From Leptodontidium sp. MPI-SDFR-AT-0119 (taxonomy: Eukaryota > Ascomycota > Leotiomycetes > Helotiales > Leptodontidiaceae): DNA of 64,000 nucleotides. The stretch lies in the NCBI GenBank assembly GCA_020726505.1, contig JAHLEZ010000043.1, positions 186,001 to 250,000 on the forward strand, in the 5' to 3' direction. Positions 1-12,473 of this stretch are shown here, piece by piece (the first letter of the stretch is position 1; the number at the start of each line of letters is the position of its first letter). The notes beneath the pieces are model-generated. The model did not search any database. It saw only the letters and a list, made by a program, of their open reading frames with translations, and was not told the DNA's origin. The position numbers and the translations under genes are program-made.

Positions 1-425
1 CTGCGGTTTCCGTGCATGCCCAAGGCCCAAGTCTCGTTACAGTGCCGCAGGACTTGGATTACCTCTCCACGGGCATAACCCAGGCGACCAGGCTCCGGAG
101 AGGTGACTTGTTCGAAGGTGCTGTGCGAGTCGTACAGGGCGACGCGACGCTCGAGCCCGTGGCATGTCATTTCCCCCAAGATCTTCAACCTTTCTCTCTG
201 GACTGCGCGTCAGTAACACGTCGAGGGGTGAGTTGTTGTAGAATGGTTCACAGTGATATAGCGAACCATGATCGGACCCACGGCCCCAAGGCTCTCCTGG
301 AGAGACTTGAGCCGCTCTTCTGGGACCCACATGACCTGAATCGTCAACTCCAGGTCGTGGAGGTACTCATCGACCACCTCTGGCCGGCGCGGCGGCGGGC
401 ATGGAGGGTCTGTGATGATCGGCAT
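1..425 (-). CDS. Partial SH3-like domain protein (runs off left edge)
   Basis: I read two exons, 252-425 and <1-197, joined across a 54-nt intron (198-251) with donor GTGAAC, branch TTACTGACG and acceptor CCAG; the frame stays open across the join. ATG at 425 is the first in-frame ATG but an upstream exon is possible. The joined product begins MPIITDPPCPPP and includes the stretch VALYDSHSTF..GRLGYARGEVIQVL..NETWALG. Its order (ALYD, then a G-x-G-E-x-I-x-V-L strand, then W-A-L-G) resembles an SH3 beta barrel, and the protein continues beyond base 1. This is a resemblance by eye. The antisense frame is also open (12-569), which weakens the call. Function is not assigned. Confidence 0.35.
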
Positions 426-974
426 GGCTGTGGTAGAGAGGTGCCGGTGAGGCCGGGAAACCCGCAAGGTGGAGCGATTCGATTTCGAGGCACAGTATCT
501 GACAAGGGTATTTTACTTTTGCACGCAACCACAGTAAATCAATTCATGGCTGAAGCTGGAGTGAGTTGACGAAGGGAGATTCTTGTTCGGGGTTGCCTTG
601 CCTTGCTGCCTGCATTGCTGCTCCGCCATACACCTCCGCTACGCAGGAAAGGACAAGGGAGTCGGGCTGTTCCATCTTAGCAAGGGTGGATGCTGGATGC
701 TTAGGCATTGTACCTGAGGCGCCTCAACGAAGTAAATGAGTTTTTTTATCTTATATACGCTTATACCCTTAAAGACGGCACCACCTTAGGTTACTAGGTT
801 AAGAGTAAGTAAACTATCAATGCTAAAGCAGAGAAAACCTAAAGTCGGCTTTATAATCATCATATAGGATTCTCAATTGCTTTTACACCAAAAGCTTTCT
901 GACTTCAGCATGCATTGTGACTATGTTTGTAATATTCACTACCACTTCCATTACATTTTACAACGGCTACTAAA
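426..974. other. Gene-free stretch, upstream of SH3-like gene / downstream of GH3 gene
   Basis: No convincing coding region. The right half (about 720-960) is AT-rich and probably contains the 3' untranslated region of the GH3 gene. Confidence 0.5.
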
Positions 975-3646
975 TCAAGGTAAAGAAAGCGTCTGATTCA
1001 ACGTAACGTCTCCCGCCGAAAAGCCCACCAAGAAACCATACTCCCCAGAAACAAACTCCCAATCCCCCTTCCCTTCCTCCCAAATCCTCAACTCATCCAT
1101 ACCAACAGAGAAAGTAACCATAGAACTATCTCCCGGATCCAGAAACACTTTCTCAAACCCCTTCAATAGCTTTGGGGGTTCATTTGCCGCCGTGGGATAG
1201 GAGACGTAGAGTTGCACTACTTCTTTCCCGGCGACGGAACCGGTGTTTGAGAGGATTGTTGTGATGATAACGTATTGCGCTGTTGTTGACCAGTTCCCTG
1301 TATTACTGATCGTAGCAGTGATATTCGATACTTCGAACGAAGTATAACTCAACCCATGACCGAACGGGAAAAGCGGCTCAACTTTATGCTCATCGAACCA
1401 TTTATACCCCACGTACAACCCCTCCGAATACGGCACTTTAACATCCCCAGCGATCTGAATAGAGTCGTTGAGTGTCTTTGGGAACGTCATGGGGAGTTTC
1501 CCACTGGGATTCACGTCCCCGAAAAGAAGTCCTTCGATCGCGAGGCCGATTTGTTGGCCTCCGTACCAGGACACGAGAACGGCATCCACTTCGTCTATCC
1601 ATGGCATGAGAATAGCCGAGTTAGTATTCAGCACCACGACTGTCTTCTTGGAGAGTTTCGCAAGTCGGGAAATCATGGCGTCTTGATCGCCTGGGAGGGA
1701 TAAGTCGTACCAATTGTCCAGACCCTCGGAGTGCCTGTCGGAAACGAAGATGATGCTGATATCTGACATAACGGCAAGTGTCTCTGCGTCCGAGTCTCGG
1801 GCTAAACTGCCAATCCTGACACCGAGTGTGATACCGTATGCGCCGGTAGATAGAGAATGGCCCATCGAGTAGTCCATGTGGATGGAAACATCAACACTAG
1901 CAGTCAGATTCGCGATCCCTTGAACGGTGTTCCCGAAATTGGCATCTGTCATGTTGGCAACGAGGACGCCGGCGATGTAGAGAGCTGCTGTTCCTTGGCC
2001 GGTGAGAGAAAAGTGATATACTCCTGTTGTGTTTGGGCTGAAAGTGCCATCATATGTGGCGGAGAACACTTGAGGATATGAAACCCATAGCTCAGCTGGG
2101 AAAGATGGTGCGGTGATGTTTGGCAGGATTTCAGTCTGGCTGATGGGTCCTGTGAAGTCGGTTGTTGTCCAGTATGTCACGTTCAATCCGTCGCCAAGCA
2201 TACTTGATGGTATGGTAGGGAATTGCTGCGTTCCTGGATATGCTTCGGAGTATTTGACGGTGATGTTGTCCGTCTCACCTCTTGCTTTGATAGCAGACAG
2301 TGGATCCTTAACAACCAATGTCTTATCAATCACAAAACCACCGTGGTTTTCAGTGACTTGCGCCAGTTCAGTAGAATCAGCACCAAAGATGGCGATGGAC
2401 TTGTACTTCTCGGCACTGAGGGGCAGCACAGCCCCTATGTTCTTCAGTAAAACAGATCCCTCCTCTGCCATCTGCTGTGCGAGATCGAGATGTTCTTGGG
2501 TTCTTGCCACCGCAGATGAGTTTCCCAGCACAGGAGCGTCAATGGCACCCAGTTCAAACATCGGTCTCCAGAGTCGAGCTACCATATCGTCGATTCGAGA
2601 GAATGGAATCGTGCCATTTTCAACAGCTTCGACTAGTAAATCGCCGTAGAATGCTGGGAATCCGTAGCTATCCTCAAACGAGCCACCAGGCATGCTGATG
2701 TCAAGACCACCCATAACGGCTCCAACAGTAGATCGGGTAGAGAAATACCAATCTGCCACAACATACCCCTTGAAACCCCAGGCCGCCTTCAAGACATCGT
2801 TGAGAAGCCAGCTATTCTCGCAGGCGTACTCCCCATTCAGCTTGTTGTACGAACACATGATACAAGCCGCATTTGCATCTTGAACTGTAGCTTTGAAAGC
2901 TGGAAAGTACAGCTCGTGAAGAACTCTCTTATCCACAACAGAATCCCAGGCATTCCATTCGGGATCGACTCCGAATCTGTTCGTTTCTTGGTTATAAGCT
3001 GCGAAATGCTTAGGACAAGCTAGCATCCCTTGACTTTGAATGCCCAGAGTACCAGCTACCGCCATGCGAGCAGTGAGAAAGGGATCCTCTGATAGTGTCT
3101 CAGCTGCTCTTCCCCATGCCGGAGAGCGAAGGATGTTGATCGTAGGTGCGAGGACGACATTCCGTCCTTTTGACTTGTGCTCTTGAGCTAAAGCTTGGCC
3201 GTAGGCGTACTGAAGCGAAGTGTTCCACGATGCTGCTGCTACAACAGGTGCTGGAAAGGTCGTGACGTTGTCTAGGTTGTTCCCTACTCCGGCCGGACCG
3301 TCACCCATACACACTGGTGGTATACCGAGAGCTTCATTGCCACTGACATGACCGATACAAGCAGAAACGCCTGTTCCGTGGTCGTCAAGCTAAATAGTCA
3401 TTCGGTCAAATCAAGTTAAACTTGGATTTTGGAAGAACGTACCACTGTGTCTCCCTGAACCATAGCATATTTCTGAGTGGTGTTCAGTTGTAGCATGAAT
3501 AGCTGCAGTCTCTCCTCTGCTGGTCTTGACTTATCCAGCCATGGTCGATCGGCAACTATCAAGTCTCCATTCACCAAGCCAAGATTTGAGGCGAGGAGAA
3601 CTGCAGTAGCCAAAGCGTAGCTAACAAGCCGAATAGAGACGAACAT
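975..3646 (-). CDS. Secreted beta-glucosidase, glycoside hydrolase family 3 with PA14 insert
   Basis: Two exons, 3443-3646 and 975-3389, with a 53-nt GTACGT..TTTAG intron, phase 0, give about 872 residues, normal for fungal extracellular GH3 enzymes. The N-terminus (MFVSIRLVSYALATAVLLAS) is a signal peptide. The GH3 N-domain has GDGPAG near residue 98, the KHFAAY region and the nucleophile context GYVVADW, with Asp near residue 281; most homologues have SDW, so Ala replaces Ser. A PA14-like insertion (YDGTFSPNTTGVYHFSLTG) interrupts the C-terminal GH3 domain, and a fibronectin-III-like domain ends the protein. Family knowledge: the enzyme releases glucose from the non-reducing end of beta-glucosides such as cellobiose, outside the cell. 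Many N-x-S/T sequons suggest N-glycosylation. It is transcribed away from the gap at 3647-4330, so its promoter lies there. Confidence 0.93.
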
Positions 3647-4330
3647 GGTGGGGCGGACTCAGATGGAGTTGACACAACCAAACCATAGCACAACACAGCA
3701 TAACCGTTGAAGATATACCATGGCCCCTCCCACTTTGCCCATGGCTCAAAATACCGGCGTCTTCAGCTCCAGAAGTTTCAAGGATACCCATCCGAACTGG
3801 CCACACGAAGGAAAGCTCCCCTCCCATTGGTTTCCTTCCACCGGCAACCGGTCACCGTAGACTACTCATTCCCACGAGGCCCTGTGTTACTGTGGACTGT
3901 TGGTTCCCCATGGCCACAAGATAGCTGGGATCGACCCGGCAATTTTTCAAGTCGCCGGTGTTGGTGTTCGAAGGTGGGATGTTTTCATAATGACGCCTTG
4001 CTCTATGGATCACCCTGTAATTAACTTTAATGCTGCTTCTAATTCCATGACTCTGTAGAGTGGGGTGGATTTGATTACTCTTCATTGAGTTCATCTGGTC
4101 CAAATCCTCTTCGTTGAGGATAGGTTAATGTTGTTGCAGAAGTCGCTTTGAACTTCGGATAGAGACTCAATTTTAATCACCACCGTTCAAATATCAATTG
4201 TTTTTTTTTTTTAAAAATGTCGGTGGAGCTGTCACTGACTTTAGTATTGTCCTTGTTGGTTCCAGGAAAATAAAGACTGAGTCTACCCCGCACCGGCGAC
4301 CAAATCTCCCCCGCCATCGACACTTCCTCC
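3647..4330. other. Intergenic: GH3 promoter side and 3' side of the next gene
   Basis: No gene seen. Contains a run of 12-13 T followed by A near 4200-4215. The open frames here are short and lack family features. Confidence 0.5.
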
Positions 4331-4724
4331 CTAGACATTCCCCTCCAACCCAACAACCGTAGTATCTGCATGGTTGAAAGTCCTCAACCCCGTTCTCGTG
4401 ATCTTCAACACCGATTTGCAGTTTGGGTCTGGACAAGCAACCAACCCATCCGATGATATCCAGTCATGCTTGTGAGTCTTTCGCTGTTTAGCCGCGAGGA
4501 GAGGTAATACAGCAGCTACTTCAATCAGAGGAGATCTTGGATTCTGAATCGAGATGAGACATACAGAGACTGTAGATACTGATACCCTGCCCAGGAGGGA
4601 GGTATAACATCTCACCCTGGAGAGTGAAGTAGTCGCCTTCCTTCGCACCACAGAGGATTCTCTCTCCAGGTGGACAAACCACTTCCACCCTCAAATCGTA
4701 GAGTTCGAAAGAGTCGTCTGTCAT
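4331..4724 (-). CDS. TIGR04076 family small protein
   Basis: Exons 4565-4724 and 4331-4518 give about 115 residues. The first exon encodes YDLRVEVVCPPGERILCG and the second AAVLPLLAAKQRKTHKHDWI followed by CPDPNC. This order (V..V..P.G..CG..GD.F, then a PLLAAKQR helix, then a CPDP-C segment) is the TIGR04076 pattern as I know it; the biochemical function of that family is not established. The intron begins GTATGT. Its 3' end offers two acceptors 3 nt apart (AAG at 4519 or TAG at 4516), giving Leu or Ser at the junction without changing frame. The start ATG at 4724 directly precedes the conserved YDL block. No signal peptide or membrane segment is visible, so it is probably cytosolic. Confidence 0.8.
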
Positions 4725-4949
4725 CTTGCTGAATTGTGGGAACAGACGTCAGTTCACAGTAACTATATAATTGTGCAGGATAAATATCTGCTATCAACAA
4801 ATGTTGGTGATCATTTATCTAGCTGGTGTGGGCTCCACCAACGGCGAGTTACCGGCGTTCAAAACGCCCAAGACAGCGCTACAAATGCAGGCAGGTGATC
4901 CACTGCCGGCCCTCGAGATGATGGCGGATTGCTAGTGCCAAGTGCCCTG

Positions 4950-7235
4950 TCAGCTACCCATAGCATCAGGCATGAACACCCCATCATTCAACCTAAACCC
5001 AGCCTCCGCAAACATCTTCTCCCACATCTCGTTATCTGAGAAAGCATAATTGCCTATTATCTCTGAGTGAGCGCCTATCTGCTCCTCTTCCTGTCCCCCA
5101 CATTCCATAGCTGTGGTCTCGGGGTCGTTCCTCCGGCTAGTCATGGACGAGCCGGCATCCAAGCTCGCCGAGGGGAACTCTTGTGCCGTATCTTTGTTGT
5201 GGCGAGAGCTGGGCATTGTGGACTGGGCTTTCATGGTCTGGTAGTTGTCGACTACTCGTGATAGAAAGCGTGCTTGCATAGCACATCCCGTCTTTTGAGC
5301 CGCACATTGGTCTTTGAATGTTTCCGAGGCTTCCCGGATGGAGTTGATAGCCAGAACTTCGAGATCCGCTCGAAGAAAGCCTGGTATGGAGAGTAGCAAC
5401 TAGTTTGACTGTCAGTGCTTCATCCACTGAGCGTTTTCTTAACGAGTATACCTTAATCAGAAATGTAGCTGCATAAGCAGTCATAACGTGAACTGAGTCT
5501 TGGGCAAAATACAGCAGTTTCAACGGACCAAATTCTTGTGATATCAACTCCAGCATGCCGATTGCACTGGTGAAGCACAACCATAGTGCCTGCTTTGACG
5601 GAGATATGCCATCTTTGCATTGATTCGGCAAGTCTTGTAAAGAACAAGAGTTGAGCAACAAGCGAACATGCAGGCCATAAAACCGGACCAGAAAGTGCTG
5701 GCAGGGAGAGACATCATCTATCAAACTTAGCAACGTCAAAGTCTCTTAAGGAGTATCCTACCTTGATCAAACGACGAATACCACTTCGTTTCCCATCTTG
5801 ATATTTCAGAATTCAAAAGCTTCAACAAAGTCTCCGGTCGATTCTGAGATGATCCTGGTTGGCCAAGGAAAACAAGATCGAGCATCTCGCTACTCATAAT
5901 CCTCAAGCGGACAAAGGCTACCAGAAGTAGATCTACTCCCGGGACAGCAAAGTTATTCAGATGCCAAGTATCGCTATCTTGCACCACGTCGCTCTGTTCA
6001 ATCATCCACGGCTTTCCCATTTGCGAGCTCAGACTGCACATTTTGTCAATTTGCATGTCAGATTTCCAGAATTTCAGATTACTTACCTCCTATCATAAAC
6101 AAACAATACCAGCCAAGTCCTCTGGATATTCCGGTGTTCTCTCACATCGATCTCAGACACTGTCTCGACGCCCTCAATCTGGTCAGGTAATTTATGCCAA
6201 CCCATCTCAATACACATACGGATGGCATAGCCAACTAGAAGCCACGTCCTGGCCTCATCAGGCTCTTTCCAATATGTCAAAACCAAGATACCCTGTACTA
6301 CCTCAACTGACTTCTCGCCTTTCATGAAAGCTTTCCCGAGAAGTTTCTCTGTGTGGGCTTGCAGCTGAGCATGCAGGGGTGGGTGGAAAGCTTTGGAGGA
6401 AGCGGAAAGAATTACCGCGAGGAGAAAGGGTGATTTCTGCTGGATATAGGTGAAGGTGTGTAGATTGGGGTCAAATTGACTTATGTATGGGTTGAGACAG
6501 CGCATGAAGCTGTTTCATCTGATCAGCCCTCAACACCACTGCTCAGATGAGGCTGGACTTACTTGTCGAAGAGTCCTAACGCAATGGGATATGAGAGTAA
6601 ATTGCAGAATATCGGATCATCAATATTTACTGTGCCCCGTGACAGATCATGCTCGCTTCTGTTGCTAGATGTCGAGTCGGTCGTGAGGAGGTTTGGTATC
6701 GACAGGACATTCTGCAGCGAGAAGTGCCCGGATTGAGCTTCTTTGCTAAGCAAATTTGACGGCTGGAGACTATCTGAGATATTCCATCTCTCTGAAGTCG
6801 AAAGTACCTGGTTACTAGTTCTTGGTGTCCAGGTCCGATCATTTGGGATTTTGCCATGAATGCCATATTCTGGAGGCTGTTCTTCTCGAACTGGACTGTC
6901 AAAGTGCCCCGCTACTGTGGCGGGGCTGTCTGAGTCCTGTTGTTGAAGTTTAGATCTATTTATCAATTAATATGATGGGTAGAAGGGAACTTGGAGGCTG
7001 AATGATACCGGGTGGGTTTTCGACCCCGACGATGTTTCTCAAATACGCAATCAAGCGATTTCCGCGTGCAGCGGTCACATATCGTGTTTGGGCTCTCAAG
7101 CCGGCATTTCATCTTTACTCGACGACATTGCAGACATGCAATCTCACTTTTTTAAATGTTAGTGGGTGTGCGTGGCTTCACACAAGTGATAGAGGATTGA
7201 AGGTACCTGAAGCCTTTCGCCGCTAGCTTACTCAT
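4950..7235 (-). CDS. Zn(II)2Cys6 transcription factor with fungal-specific middle domain
   Basis: Seven exons: 7207-7235, 7009-7146, 6563-6955, 6087-6509, 5762-6033, 5452-5717, 4950-5399. All introns are 44-60 nt and phases agree, giving about 656 residues. Residues 10-50 hold the binuclear zinc cluster: A-CLQCRRVKMKC-...-CDRCTRKSLDC, six cysteines with C-x2-C-x6-C spacing in each half, then the basic linker EKHRRGRKP. The middle region has the fungal transcription-factor domain hallmarks: LFDNFMRCLNPYI, then VLTYWKEPDEARTWLLVGYAIRM and YDRSLSSQMGKPW. It should be a nuclear DNA-binding regulator recognising CGG-type half sites. The tiny 29-nt first exon encodes MSKLAAKGF. Target genes cannot be named from sequence; the neighbouring GH3, TIGR04076 and aldo/keto reductase genes are candidates by proximity only. 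Confidence 0.92.
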
Positions 7236-7567
7236 GCTGGATAATTACTTGGGACAGATAGTCGAACTACAAATCCTCAATGCAAGTATTTGAACATGTA
7301 TCATGAGTAGATACTAGGACGTCTGGTCTTGTCACTGACAACAAGATCAGGTCTTGACGATTGGGTTTTATCTTTGATGTTGACAGTGGGATTGGTCTCC
7401 ACACCCCACCTTTCACTGACTCAGTTCGTGCATGCTCGGCGAGCGTTAAGGCGGGACAATGTTCGTGGGAATCTGTCATAAAGTTTAATCCGCTAATTGT
7501 TCTTTGATTTATAGCTATACAAGTGGCCGATGTTGTGATTCTAATGCATTACTTGCAAGATTCGTGT
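7236..7567. other. Promoter of the Zn2Cys6 gene and 3' side of the aldo/keto reductase gene
   Basis: 332 bp with no coding signal. The two flanking genes are in tandem on the minus strand. Confidence 0.5.
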
Positions 7568-9557
7568 TTACTGTCTATACTCCGCTCCACAATCCCCCAT
7601 CTCAGCGAATACATCCTTTGCTTTACACTTATCCAGGACTTTCTGAATGCCCGCCTGATCTTCTCCATCTAGTTTAAATTTGAACACTTCTAAGTTCTCA
7701 TCCACATGCTCACTGATACCCATTCTCGCTCCGATTATTACAGCGCCGACATAATCATGGTCAAGTATCCATCTCACAGCCGTCGTCGATATCGAAGTGT
7801 TGTACTTTTTGCCAATGGCGGATAGAACGGACAGAAGCTCTTGGAATAAGATCCATCCTCCCCAGACTTCGATCATCTCGAAATACTAGAACTAATCAGC
7901 TTACTTGTTGAATTGCAACTTGAACAAGAGAACACTACCTTTCGATGGCTTGGGGTCATGTTCTTATCGAAGAGATTCGGAGCTGGAACGTTCAACCATT
8001 TGTCGGCAAGGAAACCACCACACTATTTGGAAGTCAATACTTCGCTGCTCAAGTTCATACCGAGAAACCTACGAGAGATCCATATGTCAACAGCTTTACG
8101 TTGTGTTTCCTACAGCTGTCTGCCATCTTGAAAGTTGGCCGAAGGTCGATCAAAGAGAACTGCAACTGAAGTCAGCACAACAAGCAGCAAACCGTTAATA
8201 TTTTGCTTTCATACCTGGACCTGGTTCGAGACCACCTTCACACCTGCAACCACCATCTCATCCATTCTCTGAGTATCGAAGTTACACAATCCCAGATTCT
8301 GGACCTTGGCGTGATCTGCAATCAATTTTGCAGCTTGGACATATTGGTGATCGTCGTACTATGCAAAATCAGCTCATGTACTTCGTGGTTTTGGATTTCC
8401 CGAGGATTTCCCTACATCCTGCCAGTGAAATTGGAGAAGTTCGATGCTGTCAGCTTCAACATTCGCTGCCCGTTGCGTGACATTGGAATCAATGAATTCC
8501 GGGGTGACTTCCACAGATCCGAACACGCATAGTTTTGTGGCACAGTAGATTTCGCTGCTGTCTGGTTGTGCCGAACGAAATTGGCCCTGGGTTAATGTCA
8601 GCCTTTTCAGTGGCTGTGCAATTCGAAAAGACTCACGAATGTTACTTCTGCATCACCATAGTGATCTGCCATGTCTAAAAAACTATTAGAATTCGTCCAA
8701 GCTGTCTGAGATAAGCTTTTCATACCATATGCAGTGAACCCAGCATCAACATGTTTCCTGAAATCGGCATTGATCTGAGCCCTAGACGCAGTCCCCCACG
8801 CCGGACTAGAAAATTGCCACAAACCAGCGAACATCCTCGGAACCTCCAAGCTCCCTAACTGCACAGTCTCAGAAATATGGTTCCTCGTGCGCGACGACTG
8901 AGTTGCGATCTGCCTCTTCTGGGACAGAACACTTCCACCACCTTCGAATTCCGCCAGTCTTGTGAACCCTCTTGCAAATGCAAACTTCAGTTCGGGATCT
9001 TGATGTGATGATGACCAGGAACGCAAAGTGCTTCTGAGGCTTTTGATGACTTCTTGCTCTGATGCAGTCATCACTCTCGAGCCGGATCCCGTGAGGAGCT
9101 CTTTCTGGACCGATGTAACTGCTTGCACGATGTCCCCATCTATAGATGCAAGCGTACTGGTAAGCTGATCATCTACTACGGAATCCTTCCCAAAGCTCAA
9201 TGAGAGTTCTTGAAGAACATCCGTCAAAGTTCTGATGCTGTCGAACCCAAATCCACAGCCCATAAGACAGCGGACCCTGCTCTGCGTCTCGAAAAACGAA
9301 TCTGTCGGTGCTAAACCTGTCGTAATCTTGGCGAATAAGCCCGATGGAGTCGATGTAGGTTTTGTTGTTAAGAGATACTTTGCTGCGAGATCGTGGAAGT
9401 GTGAGGTGAGGTTTTGTTCGAACCCAAGGAGTCCTCGAACGATGCCCCTCAGAGCATCGGGAGGTAAATTGGCAATGACAGTGTCTGTCATCATGTTGAC
9501 ATGAGCTGCTTTAGCCTTCCCTTTTGATGGAATTCCATTGGCAAATGAGACTGCCAT
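7568..9557 (-). CDS. Aldo/keto reductase with ~220-residue N-terminal helical extension
   Basis: Exons 8726-9557, 8637-8674, 8416-8586, 8215-8358, 8073-8165, 7939-8022 and 7568-7885 join in frame to about 559 residues; the last five introns are all phase 0. Start is ATG 9557; the frame extends upstream without another ATG. Residues 235-559 form the AKR TIM barrel, with the catalytic tetrad visible: Asp278 and Tyr283 in DMADHYGD, Lys308 in CATKL and His344 in LLQFHWQD; ..VGAVIIGARMGISEHVDENL near the end is the cofactor phosphate-binding region. The family reduces carbonyls with NADPH. Residues 1-220 (LPPDALRGIVRGLLG.. and following helices) lack any enzyme motif I recognise, so the protein is far longer than a usual 320-residue AKR. 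It shares a 442-bp divergent intergenic region with the permease gene. Confidence 0.88.
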
Positions 9558-9999
9558 GTCGGCTGAGATGATTGATGACCCTGAGACCAATCAGTGAGTG
9601 GCTGGGGCAGAATCGAGTAGAAAAGCTTCAAATACAGCCAAAAGTGACAATACCGAGATGATATCAAGGCAAGAGGACTGAAATCTTAATACTGAATGAT
9701 TAACCCTACACCTCGTACATTTTCTTGAAGTCGTCACAATCCTACCCGTAACGCCGGCGTTTGGAATGAAGCGATCCACGGGTGGCACCGGCGTTCAAAG
9801 CTCTTATCCCACTTTAGAATGCCGGTACTTATCTTAACAGACCGCACGATAAACCTTGCTACATGGACACTGCTTGACTAATCTATAAGACCATGAGGAT
9901 GGTTCGTGTAGATATGCTAGTCAGTCAGCATCTCCGTCTTGGAGTCATATCATCGTTGACCTGAATGGAACATTGGGATTGACGCTGTCAAATATCACG
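9558..9999. promoter_or_regulatory. Divergent intergenic region between aldo/keto reductase and permease
   Basis: The two coding starts (ATG 9557 minus, ATG 10000 plus) face away from each other, 442 bp apart, so both promoters must lie here. No gene is present. I could not identify specific operator sites with confidence. Confidence 0.5.
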
Positions 10000-11922
10000 A
10001 TGTCTATTGATTCTTCGCCCAAGATGAGCTATTCTGGCGAGAAGTCGTTCATGAAGGATGCAGGGCTGGTTGCCCAAGATTCCTCAGTCCATGACTTGGA
10101 GGAGGGAACCAATGAGCACGAACAGCTCAAACGTAATATGGGAGAAAGGCATATCAACATGATTGCAATTGCGGGAATGATCGTGAGTCTTCAACTTGAC
10201 CTCCCAAGTCTGAGTCGCTTGGCTGATCTCCATCAAGGGAACGGGTTTATTCTTGAGCTCCGGAAAGACAATTGCCAAAGCTGGTCCGGTTGGTGCACTC
10301 TTGGCATATATCTTGATGGGATTCATCACAGCTGGAGTCTCGTACACGACTGGAGAAATTACAGCTTTCATGCCGGTTACTGGTGGCTTCGTTCGCCATG
10401 CCACAGCTTTCATGGAACCAGCGCTTGGTGCCGCTACGGGTTGGAACTTTTGGTACACGATGGCTATTTCCGTTCCGGCTGAGTTGAGTGCCGCGGCGAC
10501 TTTGATTCAATTTTGGAATACTTCTGTCAATCCCGCCGTATGGATTACCGTATTCCTTGTGGTCATTGCAGCTCTAAACTTCTGTGGAGTTCGTTTGTAC
10601 GGAGAGGTGAGATGCATTTGACTGAACTCCTATGTTACTTGCTAACTCTGAACAGTCAGAAGTTGTCTTCGCATCCATGAAAATCGCCCTAATTGTCGGT
10701 CTCATTCTTGCAGGGCTGGTGGTAGATCTCGGCGGTGGACCAGACCATAACAGGATCGGATTTCGCTACTGGCGCAACCCTGGTGCTTTCAACAGCTACC
10801 TCGCCGATGGCAATACTGGGAAATTCTTAGCATTTTGGTCCTCTCTGATCAGTGCAGCCTTCAGCTATGGAAATATCCAGGTCGTTGCGCTGTCTGGGAC
10901 AGAGACCCAAAATCCTCGCAAAATCATTCCAGAGGCTACGAAGAAGACTTTCTACCGGGTCTTCTTCTTTTACGTCCTGAGTATCTTCATAGTGGGTTTG
11001 CTGGTGTAAGTCATCCCTTAGCAGAAAGCCGAAGCACAGCACTGATGAGAACATAGTCCATACAATTTGGATAAGCTCCAGACCTCGACGGGAACAGCCC
11101 AACAATCTCCATTCGTTATTGCGTTCCAAGAAGCTGGGATCAAAGCTTTGCCGTCAATCATCAATGCCGTCGTTACAACCTCAGCAATCAGCAGCGGATC
11201 AGCCTGCATTTTCCTCGCCTCGCGTACTCTCTACGGACTGAGCTCCGACGGACACGCCCCCAAGATATTCCTGCAGTGCAACCGATGGGGAACTCCATTC
11301 TGGGCAGTCGCGCTCAGTCTGCTCCCATCTCCCCTGGTCTATCTCACCGTCAGCAACAATGCCTCAATTGTATTCGGATGGTTCCTTAACATCACAACTG
11401 TCGCTGGACTCATCGGATGGATCGTGATTCAAGTCACTTACCTCAAGTTTTTCTATGCTTTGAAGAAACAGGGCATCTCTCGCGAGGGTAAATGCAGTTT
11501 ATGACAAGTTGTTGAATAGAGTATACTGATTGTTCTTCCAGAACTACCATACAAGAGTCCTTCCAACCATACACAGCATGGATCACCCTCTTGATGGTCT
11601 TTCTCGTAATATTCATCTCCGGATTCGACGTCTTCTTCCCTGGTAACTTCAGCGCATCGAGTTTCTTGACCTGCTACCTCAATATCGCAATATTTGCTGG
11701 TATGTTTTCTCGATTGTATTCTCGTAATACCAGTCGGTGCTAATTTTTCCAGTGCTATACATCGTTTTCAAGTTCCTCTTGAAATCAAAGGTCATTTCTA
11801 TGGAAGACATAAACTTTGGACCGGAGCTAGAATCGATCAGAGAATGGAAAGAGGCCGAGGCAATTGAAGCGGAGAAGTCGCATGTGGGGATGGCAAAGAG
11901 GATCTGGAACAAGGTTTTCTGA
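10000..11922 (+). CDS. Amino-acid permease, YAT/APC family (apparent 1-nt deletion)
   Basis: Exons 10000-10182, 10238-10606, 10656-11005, 11057-11487, about 11542-11699 and 11753-11922. The first loop has NMIAIAGMI-GTGLFLSSGK, the substrate-binding motif of fungal amino-acid permeases, followed by about twelve hydrophobic segments including GFITAGVSYTTGEI and SGTETQNPRK, and a hydrophilic tail ending in RIWNKVF. It should import amino acids at the plasma membrane; the substrate cannot be told. One problem: after the 11488-11541 intron the bases encode LPYKSP in one frame, but the following, clearly coding QPYTAW.. is in another frame, consistent with one missing T in the run near 11558-11562. 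A later acceptor (exon from 11556) would restore an open frame while losing LPYK. So either the gene is mutated, the sequence has an indel, or splicing differs. Confidence 0.85.
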
Positions 11923-12473
11923 GCTCGTGTAGAGAAATGTTCTACAATTCATATTATCCAAAGCAAATGAAACCTCTAATTGTCCTCCAACAAATATTGA
12001 AAATGAATTTCTCAGTACCACTATACTCCCTCAGAAGCTTTCATTTGATGTTATTGCCTGTGTACCGAAGTTTCATACTTTGTTTACCCCGCCCCCTTTT
12101 AACTCGCTTACCTAGCTCAGAAAGGGACATCGTGAAATGTCACACACACTTATCTTCCCCAAGTGATTTTATTAAGTTTTAAGTCGTCGGGCTTACCTAC
12201 CTAGGTAAGTGTGGTGGCTTTAAGATCAAAGTCAATTCGATGAGATATGCAAGAAGCTAAAAATAAACCAACCCACCGTACCTTTGTCGCTTTGTGGGGG
12301 AGGTAGTAATGAGTCACAAACCACCTCCTCGCTTCCAAGCTAGTGTATATGACTCACATTCAAGTGATGCCATTACATCATAGTTTTCCACCAATGTTTC
12401 CAGTACATGTAGCCAAATAAGCACAAGTGTTTCCATCAAGCAAAGAACTTGCTTGGACAAGTCCTCACACACA
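11923..12473. other. Intergenic, 3' of permease and upstream of tRNA
   Basis: AT-rich, no coding signal; presumably contains the permease 3' untranslated region. Confidence 0.5.

Noticed and set aside
2113..2649. 178-codon plus-strand open frame inside the GH3 gene
   Set aside because: It is antisense to a well-supported GH3 coding exon and has no family motifs.
7905..8532. Several plus-strand frames of 70-110 codons
   Set aside because: They lie over the small exons and introns of the aldo/keto reductase gene on the other strand.
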